Assembly: GCA_963931865.1 (NCBI GenBank)
Contig: OZ007516.1
Location: 5,367,897-5,431,896 of the forward strand
Direction: 5' to 3'
Origin: Axinella damicornis
Taxonomy: Eukaryota; Porifera; Demospongiae; Axinellida; Axinellidae
Length of the DNA: 64,000 nt
Shown here: positions 10,180 to 22,027 of the stretch, in pieces
How the letters are laid out: the number at the start of each line of letters is the position of its first letter
Position numbering within the stretch: the stretch's first letter is position 1
Translations under genes and position numbers: made by a program
The notes under the pieces: model-generated
Told to the model about the DNA's origin: nothing
What the model saw: the letters and a program-made list of their open reading frames with translations, nothing else
Databases searched by the model: none

Positions 10180-10710
10180 TACGTATGTATATCTGGAAAT
10201 TTTTGTTGTAAGAATATTTTCGTGGTTGCCATAAACCACGAAAATTTAATGCACGAAAATATTTTTACATGAATCGGAATGAAGCTATTACGGTCAGAAT
10301 CTTTTCATGTGATGCTAGCTATAGTTACTTCGTGAGATGGTCCTCGTTAGATAGCTACCTACAACTGAAGGACGGTCTCCTTGGGAAAAGCTAGCAAACA
10401 CGCGACACCTTTCTTGCAGTCCCCGATAATCGTTTCGTTCTTTATGGCGATAGCGTAGCTGTCTGTGGTGTTCCTAGGTTTTCATACAATTGTGCTTCGC
10501 TAGCAGCTGCTTCCGAAGGTTCCGGATAAACGTGGCAGCCTCAAACGCAGCAACTTAGCCCTTCCGTACTTCCATTTTCTCTGGATGCCAACATGTCAGA
10601 TAAGTTGCCATAAAAAATATTTCGTGGGTAACCCAGTCCACGAAAATATTATGACGCGAAATAATAAAAAGCGAAAATTTTACAACATGTAAATTTCCAG
10701 ATATACGGTA
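10180..10710. mobile_element. TA-flanked CCGTA-type element (527 bp) with empty site in block B
   Basis: The element is 10182-10708. Its ends contain inverted ATATCTGGAAATTT, with several AAATATTTTCGTGG/CCACGAAAATATT palindromes inside. It is flanked by TA. In block B the same locus (about 61,045) reads straight through (GGCACATATGTTCAACTA), giving a natural empty site that supports TA-targeted insertion after the duplication. Confidence 0.88.
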
Positions 10711-12000
10711 TGTTCAACTAGAGTATTACCCTGCACGCCTTGTGCCTCAGACCTCATTGCAGTGCCAGTACTTTGATTGTGCGGTCAATGATGCCAGTAC
10801 GATTACAAATTGGGCGGAGCCAAGAAACCGATAATAGGAAGTAGCTGAAATAAGAACCGTCTCGACTTGTATCAGGTTTAGAAACGTCAAATTATTATTA
10901 TGTTCATTGTTTTGTGTTCTCTTTAATGCTCTACCAACGATAGCAAACCCGTCATCAGACCTGCAGCTTGTAATATCACTTCCTTGAGAGATAAGCTCAC
11001 ACCAACAGAAAGGGTGGAGTAAGTGGAGGTGGGTGGATTGACCCAGAGGGTGAAAATGGCATGTCCCGTATATGGGCCTGACTGTGGAGCCTTCATTCCA
11101 AGCAGGGTAGGCGATTTCAGTCATCCCCATTGTAAGGCCTCCAGTTCCAGTTTTCAAGCCTGGTTTTTCAGCTAGAGCAGGTTAGCAGGTTAGCTGGTTT
11201 GCATTGTCGATTGATTAGTGCGTAAGAGTCGTGAGTGTACTTAGGATGGCTGAATGCATTGTTTGACCTGTGTGCAGTTCAGAGCATGAAAATCGGAGAG
11301 AACTGGATCTAGGATATGTTGCACTACTGGTAGTCAAAATATTGTGCCATGTATATTAATTAAATAACTGTTTGGCTAAATACGAATAGCCTACCAAGGT
11401 TCTGACTACACCATCGTGATCACTATCATGCACTGATACTAGCATATAATTTAGGTGCTTAAGCTCACCTGGGTGGTGGAGATACAAGCGCTTTTGTCTC
11501 CTGTCGGTTGCGAGCGACTTTCGTTGCCGTACAAAGGCCCACAAGGTTCTGACCACACAGTTGTGATCGCTGTCATTCACCAATGCTTATATGCCACAAG
11601 CAGGAAAGGAACATTCTCAGCAGATGGAAAAATCAAAAGTATCACAAGCACTTGAATGATTGAGATATGCAACGTCTGTATACAGTTTGAACTCGCAAAA
11701 AGTTGCCAGGCGGAAGTTGCCAGGCTGCTTCTGCTATTGCTTGGGAACGAGGCTAGTACTCATCCCAGCCCAGTAGAAGTTTCAAGCCGTGGCAATGCAA
11801 AGCTGTGGTGCTATAAAATTGACAGAAGATCAAGTTACCCCCCAGTGGTAACTAGCCACATGATTGTGCACTTGTGATACTCATGTACAGTATGTACTGA
11901 ACACAAACCAAAATTTTCATCCAACACTAAACATTTTGACACACTATGTAGTAGTCATGTTCAGTGGTACGAGACTTTGACTAAGGAAGTTATGCTCTTT
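10711..12000. other. Intron 2, part shared with block B, with an old inverted Helitron-like fragment
   Basis: Matches 61,050-62,560 in order (CCTGCACGCCTT, AAACCCGTCATCAGACCTGC, CAGCCCxGTAGAAGTTTCAA). 11,390-11,610 is a minus-oriented decayed copy of the repeat that forms the array from 12,001. A related fragment lies near 61,735-61,970 in block B, so this insertion probably predates the duplication. No exon is supported. Confidence 0.6.
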
Positions 12001-15000
12001 CGAGGGGCAACCGCACTCCTGGTAGCCGCGATGAAACCGGTTGCAACTCGCTGGTCGCGCAAGCTACGCGTTGAGCTCATTCCAATTAACGCACATGACA
12101 CGTGAGGACCACATTCGGTCGATTGAATCGGCAATGGCGTCCAAAGGGAAGACAAGAACTTATTACAGCTCTCACAACTTAGCCAGCTCGGTGAGTTTCG
12201 GCATGAAAGTGTCAGCGATCACGGCCGTGTGGTCAGAATCTTTGTGGGGGCTTCGTAAGACTGTACTGGCAACCAACGTCGAAGAGAGCAATGGCGGCCG
12301 ACGGCACAACAAAAGCGCTTGTATCTCCACCACCAAGGTGAGTTTCAGCACCAAAATTGTACGGTTGGGACAGTGCATGATAGCGATCATGAAGGTGTAG
12401 TCAGAATCTTCGTACGCCATTCCTATCACTCGAACGAATTATTTACATTAATTAATTAATTAATTACGAGGGGCAACCGCACTCCTGGTAGCCGCGGTTA
12501 AACGGTAGCACAGGCTAAGCGTGGCAGTTCGTTCCAATTATCACATGAGTACCATGATAGCTATATTTATAATATATAGGGAAGATCAGAAATGACTTAG
12601 AGATACCGAATAGTAGCCGCGCTTCAACCCCTCGCCGTAGCGCGAACGGTATTGCAATTCGTTCCAATTAACGCACATGCCACGTGGCAACCACACTCAG
12701 TCGATCGCGAGCAATGACGACCAAAAGGACATTATTACAGCACTCACAACTTAGCTAACACGGTGAGTTTCGGCATGTAAGGGTCAGTGAACGACAGCGA
12801 TCACGGCCGTGTGGCCAGAATCTTTGTGGGGGCTTCGTAAGACTGTACTGGCAACCAACGTCGAAGAGAGCGATCGAGCAATGGTGGCCGACGGCACGAC
12901 AAAAGCGCTTGTATCTCCGCCACCAAGGTGAGTTTCAGCACAATTATTTTGTGGTTGTGTCACTGCATCATAGCGATCACGACGGTGTAGTCAGAATCTT
13001 TGTAGGCCATTCCGAAGTAGTCAAACGTTTATTATTTACATTCATTAATTAATTATCGAGGGGCAACCGCACTCCTGGTAGCCACGATGCAACCGGTTGC
13101 AACTCGCTGGGTGGTCATATAGTCTTTGTGGCAATGAAACTTTGAAAGTTGAAGAGAGCGCTCGAGCAATGGCGGCTGAAGGGAAGACAAAAGCACTCAC
13201 AACTCCACTACAAAGATGAATTTCAGCAACAAAATTGTACGGTTGGGTCACTGCACGATAGTGATCATGAAGATTTAGTCAGAACCTTTGTAGGTCCTTC
13301 CTGCGGGCTGGGAGGTTTTTTATTTGTTTATATTTGCTTTATTAGCGAGGGGCAACCGCACTCCTGGTAGCCGTTGCAACGCCGCGTTTGCCTCGCAGTA
13401 GCGAAGCTAGATTATTGCAATTCGTTCCAATTAACGCACATGCCACGTGGCTCAGTCGATCGCGACTCGAGCAATGGCGACCAAAAGGAAGACAAGACAG
13501 CACTCACAACTTAGCCAGCACGGTGAGTTTTGGCATGTAAGCGTCAGTTAACGACAGCGATGACGGCTGTGTGGTCAGAATCTTCGTGTGCCTTTCCTAA
13601 GAACGGTACTGCCACCGGAAGTCGGAGAGAGCGCTCGAGCAATGGCGGCCACGGCGAGACAAAAGCGCTTGTATCTCCACCACCAAGGTGAGTTTCAGCA
13701 CAAAAATTGTACGCTTGGGTCACTGAACGATAGCGATCACGACGGTGTAGTCAGAATCTTTGTAGGCCATTCCTATCTCTCCAACGAGTTATTTATTATT
13801 TATTATTTATTATTTACGCGGCACAATTTTTCCCCTACCAGGAGTGTAACGAGGGGCAACCGCACTCCTGGTAGCCGTTGCAACTCCGTGGTTGCCTCGC
13901 AGTAGCGCAAGCTAATTATTGCAATTCGTTCCAATTAACGCACATGCCACGTGGCAACCACGCTCAGTCGAACGCTAGCAATGGCGACCAAAGGGAAGAC
14001 ACGAAATTATAACAGCACTTACAACCTTGCCAGCACTAGTTTCGGTATGTAACCGTCAGTGAACAACAGCGATTATGGCTGTTTGGTCAGAATCTTTGTG
14101 GGCCCTTCGTATGACTGTACTGGCGACCAACGTCGAAGAGAACGATCGAGCAATGGCGGCCGACGGCACGACAAAAGCGATTGTATCTCCATCACCAAGG
14201 TGAGTTTCGCCACAATTATTGTGTGGTTGTGTCACTGCATGATAGCGATCACGATGGTGTAGTCAGAATCTCTGTAGACCTTTCCTGCGTGCTGTGAGGT
14301 TTGATTATTTAATTATTTAGATTATTTAGATTATTTACGCGGCACAATTTTTCCTATACCAGGAGTGTAACGAGGGGCAACCGCACTCCTGGTAGCAGCC
14401 GATGCAACCGGTTGCAACTCGCTGGTAGCGCACGGCCGTGTGGTCTGAATCTTCGTGTGCCTTTCCTAAAAACGCCCCAGGCTCATATCTCCACCACCAA
14501 GGTGAGTTTCAACACCAACTTTTTACATTCAGGTCAGTGCATGATAGTGATCATGGCGGTGTAGTCAGAATTTCTGTAGGCCAAGCCTAAGTACTCAAAC
14601 ATTATTTAATATGTTTATTTCTGCTTTGTTGACGAGGGGCAACCGCACTCCTGGTAGCCGCGATGCAACCGGTTGTAACTCGCTGGGTGGTCATAGTCTT
14701 TGTGGCAATGAAACTTTAAAAAGTTGAAGAGAGCGCTCGAGCAATGGCGGCTGAAGGGAAGACAAAACCACTCACAACTCCACGACCAAGATGAATTTCA
14801 GCAACAAAATTATACGGTTGGGTCACTGCACGATAGTGATCATGAAGATTTAGTCAGAACCTTTGTAGGTCCTTCCTGCGGGCTGGGAGGTTTTTTATTT
14901 GTTTATATTTGCTTTATTAGCGAGGGGCAACCGCACTCCTGGTAGCCGTTGCAACGCCGGCTGCGACTCGCCGTAGCGCAAGCTAAGTATCGCCGTTAGT

Positions 15001-16807
15001 TCCAATTAACGCACATGCCACGTGGCAACCACGCTCAGTCGAACGCTAGCAATGGCGACCAAAGGGAAGACACGAAATTATAACAGCACTTACAACCTTG
15101 CCAGCACGGTGAGTTTTGGTGTGTAAGTGTCAGTGAACAACAGCGATTACGGCTGTGTGGTCAGAATCTTGGTGGGCCCTTCGTATGACTGTACTGGCAA
15201 CCAACGTCGAAGAGCGATCGAGCAATGGCGGCCGACGGCACGACAAAAGCGCTTGTATCTCCACCACCAAGGTGAGTTTCAGCACAATTATTATACGTTT
15301 GTCTAACTGCATGATAGCCATCACGACGGTGTAGTCAGAATCTCTGTAGACCTTTCCTGCGAGCTATGAGGTTTGATTATTTACATTAATTAGATTAATT
15401 ATTTACGCGGCACAATTTTTCCCCTACCAGGAGTGTAACGAGGGGCGACCGCACTCCTGGTAGCCGCGGTTAAATGGTAGCACAAGCTAAGTGTGACAGT
15501 TCGTTCCAATTATCATACATCACATGTGTACCATGATAGCTATATACAGGGAAGATCAGAAATGATTTAGAGTGCTCTCAAGTACCATTCATAAAGTAGT
15601 CGCGCTGCAACCTGCCGTATCGCGTAGCGCAAGATAAGTATTGCAATTCGTTCCAATTAACGCACATGCCACGTGAGGACCATGAGCGCTCGCGTCGATC
15701 GATTGAGCTGAGTCAGCAATGGCGGCCCAAGGAGATCGAGAAGACAAGAAACTTGTTATACAGCGCTCACAACTTCGCCAGCACGGTGAGTTTTGGCATG
15801 TAAGCGTCAGTGAACGGCAGAAACTTCGCGTGCCTTTCCTAAGAACGGTACTGCCACCGGAAGTCGGAGAGAGCGCTCGAGCAATGGCGTCCACGGCGAG
15901 ACAAAAGCGCTCATATCTCCACCACCAAGGTGAGTTTCAGCTCCAAAATTGTACGGTGAGGACAGTGCATGATAGCGGTCACGACGGTGTAGTCAGAATC
16001 TTTGTGCGCCATTCCTATCACTGGAACGAATTAATTATATTATATTATATTGGATTATATTATATTATATTACGCGGCACTTTATTTCCTATACCAGGAG
16101 TGTAACGAAGCAACCGCACTCCTGGTAGCCGCGGTTAAACGGTAGCACAAGCTAATGTGACAGTTCGTTCCAATTATCACACATTACGTGAGTACCATGA
16201 TACCGGTAGCTATATACAGATCAGAAATCATTTAGAGTGCTCTCAAGTACCATTCATAAAGTAGCCGCGTTGCAACCTGCCGCGCCGTAGCGCAAGCTAA
16301 GTATTGCAATTCGTTCCAATTAACGCACATGCCACGTGGCAACCCCGCTCAGTCGATCGCGAGCAATGGCAACCAAAAGGAAGACAAGACATTGTTACAG
16401 CACTCACAACTTAGCCAGCACAGTGAGTTTCGGCATGTGAGCGTCAGTGAACGACAGCGATCACACCTGTGTGGTCAGAATCTTTGTGGGGTCTTCGTAA
16501 GAGCTGTACTGGCAACGAACTTCGAAGAGAGCGATCGAGCAATGGCGGCCGACGGCACTACAAAAGCGCTTGTATCTCCACCACCAAGGAGAGTTTCAGC
16601 ACCAAAATTGTACGGTGAGGACAGTGCATGATAGCCATCACGACGGTGTAGTCAGAATCTTTGTGCGCCATTCCTAAGTAGTCAAACGTTAATTATTTAT
16701 TTACATTAGGTTTGGTTAGATTATTTATTTACGCGGCACAATTTTTCCCCTACCAGGAGTGTAATATTACATTACGCGGCACAATTTTCTCTATACCAGG
16801 AGTGTAA
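12001..16807 (+). mobile_element. Head-to-tail array of ten Helitron/DINE-like units
   Basis: Each unit starts CGAGGGGCAACCGCACTCCT. Complete ones end CCCCTACCAGGAGTGTAA, joined directly to the next CGAGG. Starts are at 12001, 12467, 13057, 13346, 13850, 14371, 14633, 14921, 15439 and 16106; an extra 3' end occupies 16765-16807. Lengths range from about 260 to 670 bp. CACTCCTGGTAG near the start and CTACCAGGAGTG near the end form subterminal inverted repeats. An AT-rich microsatellite (ATTATTT-type) of variable length precedes the 3' end. Units 1, 2, 3, 6 and 7 lack the 3' terminus. The interior has two related modules, each an E-box-like CCACGTGG or GCGATCGAG lead, an ATGGCG start, a short frame and GTGAGTTT. 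The array is absent from block B near 62,580. Confidence 0.8.
13149..13280 (+). other. Conserved open frame inside array units
   Basis: Units at 13057 and 14633 are near-identical over about 290 bp and share a frame ending in SLHDSDHEDLVRTFVG. Other units encode variants of the same motif (SLNDSDHDGVVRIFVG near 13730, TVHDSGHDGVVRIFVR near 15975, and on the minus strand near 25540). The same stretch can instead be read as a 5' splice site (CAAG|GTGAGTTT) following a short ATG-led exon. Sequence alone does not decide between the two readings. I do not recognise a protein family. Confidence 0.35.
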
Positions 16808-16916
16808 CAACGCAATAACACTTTTGTTTGTACATGCTGTGAACCACCAGCCATTAACACGTGTATCATCTACGTGTATTCACTGGAGTTGTTGTTGTGT
16901 TCTTGTTCTCATGCAG

Positions 16917-17018
16917 GAATGGACACCTTCATGTTGTACAGTATATTGTGCAGCAAGATGCTTCCACCACACAAATCAAGAATGGTTATGGTATTACACC
17001 ATTACACTATGCTTGCAG
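16917..17018 (+). CDS. Gene A exon 3: third ankyrin repeat
   Basis: The exon is 102 nt between CATGCAG and AG|GTGAGT, phase 2/2. It encodes one ankyrin unit (NGHLHVVQYIVQQDASTT ... ITPLHYAC). It is the orthologous exon to 62708-62809 in gene B, with which it shares HLHVVQYIVQQDASTT. The codon joined to exon 2 is CTG. Confidence 0.92.
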
Positions 17019-17211
17019 GTGAGTTCATCCTCCTAGTGTTGTGGGTTACAACTGTAACCACTCAAATGTGAATGATATCTTTCTATATTGCCATATGGCA
17101 ACAATATACTATAACATTGGTAGTGTTAACTCCCAAGACACCCTGTAGCTTACAGACCATAGCCAGAAATTCAAGTTTATAACACGATCCCTTTTCTTGT
17201 ACAATCACCAG

Positions 17212-17398
17212 AAAGTAATTGGGCTAACAACTGTTTTTGTAGTGTATCCTAGAATTGAGATAATAGCAACTTGTGTCTGTTTTGCACAATCATGTATTTC
17301 ACTCAGAAGTAATTGGGCTAACAACTGTTTTTGTAGTGTATCCTAGAATTGAGATAATAGCAACTTGTGTCTGTTTTGCACAATCATGTATTTCACTC
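17212..17398 (+). repeat. Tandem duplication, about 93-bp unit x2
   Basis: AGTAATTGGGCTAACAACTG through CAATCATGTATTTCACTC occurs twice in succession, nearly unchanged. It lies in intron 3 of gene A and shows no coding signal. Confidence 0.85.
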
Positions 17399-17871
17399 AT
17401 GGAGTGCTTATATTGCTCAGTTAAATTCAGGCCATTGCATAAATTCAGGCCATTGCATTATACATGCATTGTGAAGTAGCTGGCTATACAAGTCTTGAGT
17501 AGCCTCATTCCCAGGTGCTCGGTAATTGGGGAGAAGAGCGCCTGGTATCCACTGTTCACGCATGCGCGAGCAGTTCCATTACATTCTCCATATAATTCAT
17601 CAAGATATGTAAGCTGAAATAACACGGACAAATATTCGGTAACCGACCCCAGCATCATGCGAGGCCATGGTTTCGAAGTCTGTGGACGGCCGCTTCTAAG
17701 TCTGGATGTGGTTGTGGTTTGTGTGTCAAGAGGAGTGCTTGGGTACCACTAGCAGTGAATACAATTAGTGGTCTCAGTGCTGGTGGAGCTTGCTAAGTGG
17801 TTGATTTACCCTTGAGTAGAGTGTACATGTATCCATTCTCTTGTCAAGGTCACTATTATTTAATGTTCAGA

Positions 17872-18419
17872 TACCGTATAGCGCCAGATTTTCGAGGGGG
17901 ACAATCTTTTCGTGGATTGGCCTTTTACAAAATTTCATGGAAATGATTTTTGTGGATTGAGGATTCTGGTTAGTCATGCCCAGTCTGATGCAGCTGCCGG
18001 GGCTGTGTGAAATTAGTAGTGTGGGGACGTATGTGCACACTCATTAGTTGTTGTGACACTTGTGCGTGTTGAAACTAGCTGATCTGGGAACTGTGGCATC
18101 CGAAACGATCAGCATTGAGGCGATGGTTCGTGGGCACCACGTGTACCAAGACAGCTGGGATTCAGCTATCAGGCCTTGTACAAGAGAGCCTGGGAACCGC
18201 AAGGATCCCTTCGCTGTGGCAGTGGTGGAGATCGAGTGTTACCGTCAGTCATGTGCCAAAGAAGATATCGAGTGTGTGGTCCATGTTTGTGAGGTACAAT
18301 TCACTGTTGAGTGATAGCGTCTAAGCGCTACTAGTATTAAAAATTCACAAGCTTAATTTTCACGGTTCGAAATGAATCCGCGAAAATTACGAACGTCGAA
18401 AATTTGGCACTATACGGTA
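17872..18419. mobile_element. TA-flanked CCGTA-type element (544 bp) carrying a HIRAN-like exon
   Basis: The element is 17874-18417. Left CCGTATAGCGCCAGATTTTC and right GAAAATTTGGCACTATACGG are inverted copies, flanked by TA. The interior holds a + strand coding fragment with start codon and possible donor. It lies in intron 3 of gene A. Confidence 0.85.
18121..18296 (+). pseudogene. HIRAN-like domain fragment (first-exon-like) inside TIR element
   Basis: An ATG near 18123 opens MVRGHHVYQDSWDSAI, then in the same frame REPGNRKDPFAVAVVE. The overlapping frame continues VTVSHVPKKISSVWSMFVR. The order 'RGHHVY-x-D-x-W ... REPxNxxDxxAVAV ... VGHVPxKIS' is that of the HIRAN-like domain frequent in invertebrate gene and transposon models. 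A shift near 18235 breaks it. The coding part runs into GAG|GTACAAT, a usable 5' splice site. HIRAN domains bind DNA ends in helicase-like proteins; function here is unknown. Confidence 0.55.
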
Positions 18420-18652
18420 TTAGGCTTCCACCCACACTTCCATTGGTAGCAGTACATTTCTTGCTCAGTCACCAGGTACAATGTAACCCAGGGCAACCAT
18501 CAGTAGCGTCCTCAGTCAGTGGATAAAATCCTCTGTGCAGTGGGTAAAAAGCATCCTCCATCCAACAGAGTAGACATATATATATGGTAGCTCACATGAT
18601 CTTGAACATATTCTCTCAGGATATTACTGTATTACCATGGCAGTGATACATA

Positions 18653-19195
18653 ATTGGGGCGAGCCTGAGCGAGCCCCACACTAACGTGACTTCATTGCGC
18701 ATTGCGTGGGTATGTTTGATGTTTGATGTTTGGTGATCTTGCGCTTACCGTAAAATTTATTTTAAATCAGTGAATTTCACTTGCACGTGCACAATAATAT
18801 TCAAATTCAACTAATGATGAACTGTCTAGCTACCTAGTGTCACCAGTTCAACGAACAATAGCGACAACAAAGACGAGACCACTCCTGGACATTGGCTAGA
18901 GCAGCATGAACATTCTTCCTCCTCGGTGGCGACACTGACAAAGACGGAGACTGCTCATGGACCTACATGTACCACTGACCATGGCTGGAGTGACGTTGCT
19001 GCTAGCTGCTTCAGCTAGCTAGCTATGGGGAACCATTTAACCTGACTCACAGTTAAGTTGCTGTGATGTACACGAGTGTATGTTTCAAGAGTGCCATAAT
19101 TTCTGTGCTCATTGCCCGGTCACATTCTGATGACAATCATGTGAATGCAACTGCTTCTTGTACACGAAAGCACTTCGCTCAGGCTCGCCCTCCAA
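18653..19195. mobile_element. Probable TIR element with GGGCGAGCCTGAGCGA ends
   Basis: GGGGCGAGCCTGAGCGAGCC near 18656 reappears inverted as TTCGCTCAGGCTCGCCCTCC near 19174. Flanks ATT/AAT are consistent with short TIRs about 540 bp apart. No target duplication could be assigned. No gene is visible inside. Confidence 0.5.
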
Positions 19196-19645
19196 TGTCC
19201 TGCATTCCACTAGTAACCATGGATGTGCTGCCAGCCCAGTTGAAGTTTTATGGGATTGCAATACAAAGATATGGTGCTATCAGCTCTGAGAGAAGGATTA
19301 CCCTTCTAATATCCTCAATAGTAATTTTACCCACAAGGTTGTGCACTTGGTGACTATTCATGCAGTGTAAGTACTGAACACTCACCAACTGGGAGCAACC
19401 TTACAGAACATACATGATTATAGGCAGAGGATACGTTGTGTACTATTGAGTACACAACTCTAATTTTTAGTGTAAAGTTTGTACTTGATCAGATTTAATG
19501 GCCAGAAAAAATGTGCCTTCGTGAAGTTTCATTCCAGGCAAGTATTCCCAAACTCAGGAAGTAATCAAAGAATGTTGGGATACAGGACATGGCTTCCAGT
19601 TTGATTATGTGCTTGTGTTGACATGTTTAACTTCTTCCTGCACAG

Positions 19646-19759
19646 GAATATTGACCAATGGCGTCCTAAGTGTAGAAATGTTGCAGACTACCTGATTGCA
19701 CAGATGGATCCAAAATGGACTGACTCGGATGGGTCAACTCTACTGCACTTTGCCTGTCG
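19646..19759 (+). CDS. Gene A exon 4: fourth ankyrin repeat
   Basis: The exon is 114 nt between CTGCACAG and CG|GTAAGT, phase 2/2. It encodes a slightly long ankyrin unit (NIDQWRPKCRNVADYLIAQ ... GSTLLHFAC). The four extra residues sit in the first helix region. The codon joined to exon 3 is AGG, and to exon 5 is CGG. Confidence 0.9.
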
Positions 19760-21286
19760 GTAAGTGTTTTATTTTCCCTCACACATCCTAAGCTTGTATA
19801 TAAGGCACTGCTGCCAGTCAGTATGGAATTGTTGTATGAGTGACTGACTTGTAATCAGTATGAGGTCACTTGAGAAATGCAGTGATTTCCACAAGTGGCT
19901 CTTAAACTTGTCTTCTATCTGTCATCCTGGCAACCCGTTGCTACACCCTCGTATTAGTTACACTTGTTGTTTTTAATGTAGAACTTGTGGGGGGGGGGGG
20001 GGGGGGGGGGGGGGTTGCTAAACAGTAACAATAATTACAGGCAACATGAAGTACACAGGTACTGGAATGATTGAACGCCTTGAAATATGTCATAGATTGT
20101 GATGCTACAATTCCCAGCAATAACGAACGATTCAACCATGCCAGAAAGAAACCTGAAGTGGTTCAAGCACGCCAGCTACGACACCCCCAACAAGTTTCAG
20201 CTACCAGGCTCTGCAGCTGATGTACCCTATTCCCTTTCACAAAGTCATGTGCTACAGTTCTGAGTTGTTAGGATTGACAGTGAAGTATGCTTTATTGATT
20301 TTGTCCACCCAGAATGACTATAGTAAAGTTTGTGTAAGTCAGAGCAATTGTACACACACCAGTGACCTCATCCCCAAACACTTAGCTCCGACTGCGATTT
20401 CTCGATTGTGTACTTGAACCTTGAACCTAGTGAAGAAAGCTGGAGAGGCTTATACAATTCCTATGTCATCAAACTGCAAGGCAGACTCAATTGTGATGTA
20501 CGTGGACTTGGTTTCAGTAATTATGGCAATGTACCACATGTTTGGGCAAGTACTAGCGTGTACTGGTTTCCTTGCAAGTTACTGTTGACTTCACGATGCA
20601 GTGCTAGTGGTGTACCACTGGAGGTGCCAGTTACAGATCTCCTTGTACAGTTGGTACGCCTGAGTATTCAAAGTAAATATGTGTCGAACCAACAGAGCTG
20701 CTTTTGTGCTGCTACAATCAATGTCTCTTGCACATGGGCATGTTTCAATAATTACTGAAGCCATGTACAAATGTGTTTACAACTTGTTGATGTAGGAATT
20801 CAGAAGCTTATGAGCGAAGCGGCGCGAAGGAGCGTCAAACTACCGTACTTGTTAGGGTTCCATCACTCGCAAGATAGCAGTCGCACAAAATGCCTTATAG
20901 GGCTGGGCTACAACTCGCACCTCCTTTGTTAAGAAGCCTGTGAGGGCCCGCAGACGTGTGAAAAACTAACTAGCCATGATAGCGATAGCGTACACAACAC
21001 CTGCCCACCTACTTAACGTTAATCTTGTGCAGCCGTACACGTACACAGACTGCAAATGGATCCGTATAAGGAGTGTCATGTGCTGCAACCGTGCGACTGA
21101 TGGGTACGCTAGTTGGACGCTCCTTCCCGTTATGGGCTCCTGAGGAATTGTATCCCACTTTCCTGTGATTGGTTGAAATGTCATATGGTGAGGAAAGCAA
21201 AGCAGGAGAGAGCCTGCGAATGAGGGCTAGGAACATGGTGGGTTGGCCTGACCAGTTTGTATTTGATGGATTTCTGTAGGTATACC
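19760..21286. other. Intron 4, first part; no supported exon
   Basis: It contains a 26-G run (19989-20014). A 41-codon frame at 20138-20263 starts MPERNLKWFKHASYDTPNKF, looks coding in composition and is unrecognised. I cannot find splice partners that place it in gene A; it could be a transposon remnant. 20,880-21,280 holds minus-strand frames of unclear meaning. Confidence 0.4.
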
Positions 21287-21560
21287 TTACACTCCTGGTT
21301 GGGGAAAAATAGTGCCGCGTAATTAATTAGTTTGAGTGATAGGAATGGCATACAAAGATTCAGACTACACCTTCATGATTGTTATCATGCACTATCCCAA
21401 CCGTACAATTTTGGTGCTGAAACTCACCTTGGTGGTGGAGATACAAGCACTTTTGTTGTGCTGTGGCATCGGCCGCCATTGCTCATCGCTCTCTTCGACG
21501 TTGGTTGACAGTACAGTCTTACGAAGGTCCCACAAAGATTCTGGTCATTTTTCAGTTACC
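21287..21560 (-). mobile_element. Truncated inverted copy of the Helitron/DINE-like repeat
   Basis: Starts TTACACTCCTGG, which is the 3' terminus of the array unit read on the minus strand. It continues with CCGCGTAATTAATTAG, the GTCAGAATC-type module (inverted) and ATGGCGGCCGA (inverted near 21,470). It ends abruptly near 21,560 without the CGAGGGG terminus. Confidence 0.75.
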
Positions 21561-22027
21561 TGGATGGGCTCTCATAGCACCTTCACCGCTTTGCACTGCA
21601 CTAGCTGCCACTACTTTCTGGTTTGCAATCCGTGACTGTCTCATTCTCAATGTGGAAAGGAAATGCAAGCTGGTAGCCCACACATACTAATTATAAGGGA
21701 ACGAGGAACAAGGATCAATGTGCTACATTTTATGAGTCCAATTCTGGTTTTCCCTGACTGATCACAGTCTGGGAACAATTCAATTCTTTACTAGGTTCTG
21801 GCGTCGTGGTAGCAGCGGGACTCGTAGTACAGTGAAGGTTAGTTTTAACTTTAGTGAGCTAGCCCTCTTACATGTATGTGTGGAAAAGAATCAAGGACAG
21901 AGAAATTTTTATGGGTTTTGATCGAACCCCTTAATTGATGGGCAGTGTAATGAGCACTCCTTGAATACTTGCCTCACCAAATAGTCTCTGATCATGGAAT
22001 GCATGCATACAGAACTGGACATGGGAA

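Noticed and set aside
10009..10272. Frame (MWDVEKVYLLQKLELISDHG...) shared with 60,900-61,160
   Set aside because: Conserved only because both are intronic copies of the duplication. Indels between the copies break the frame and no splice sites flank it.
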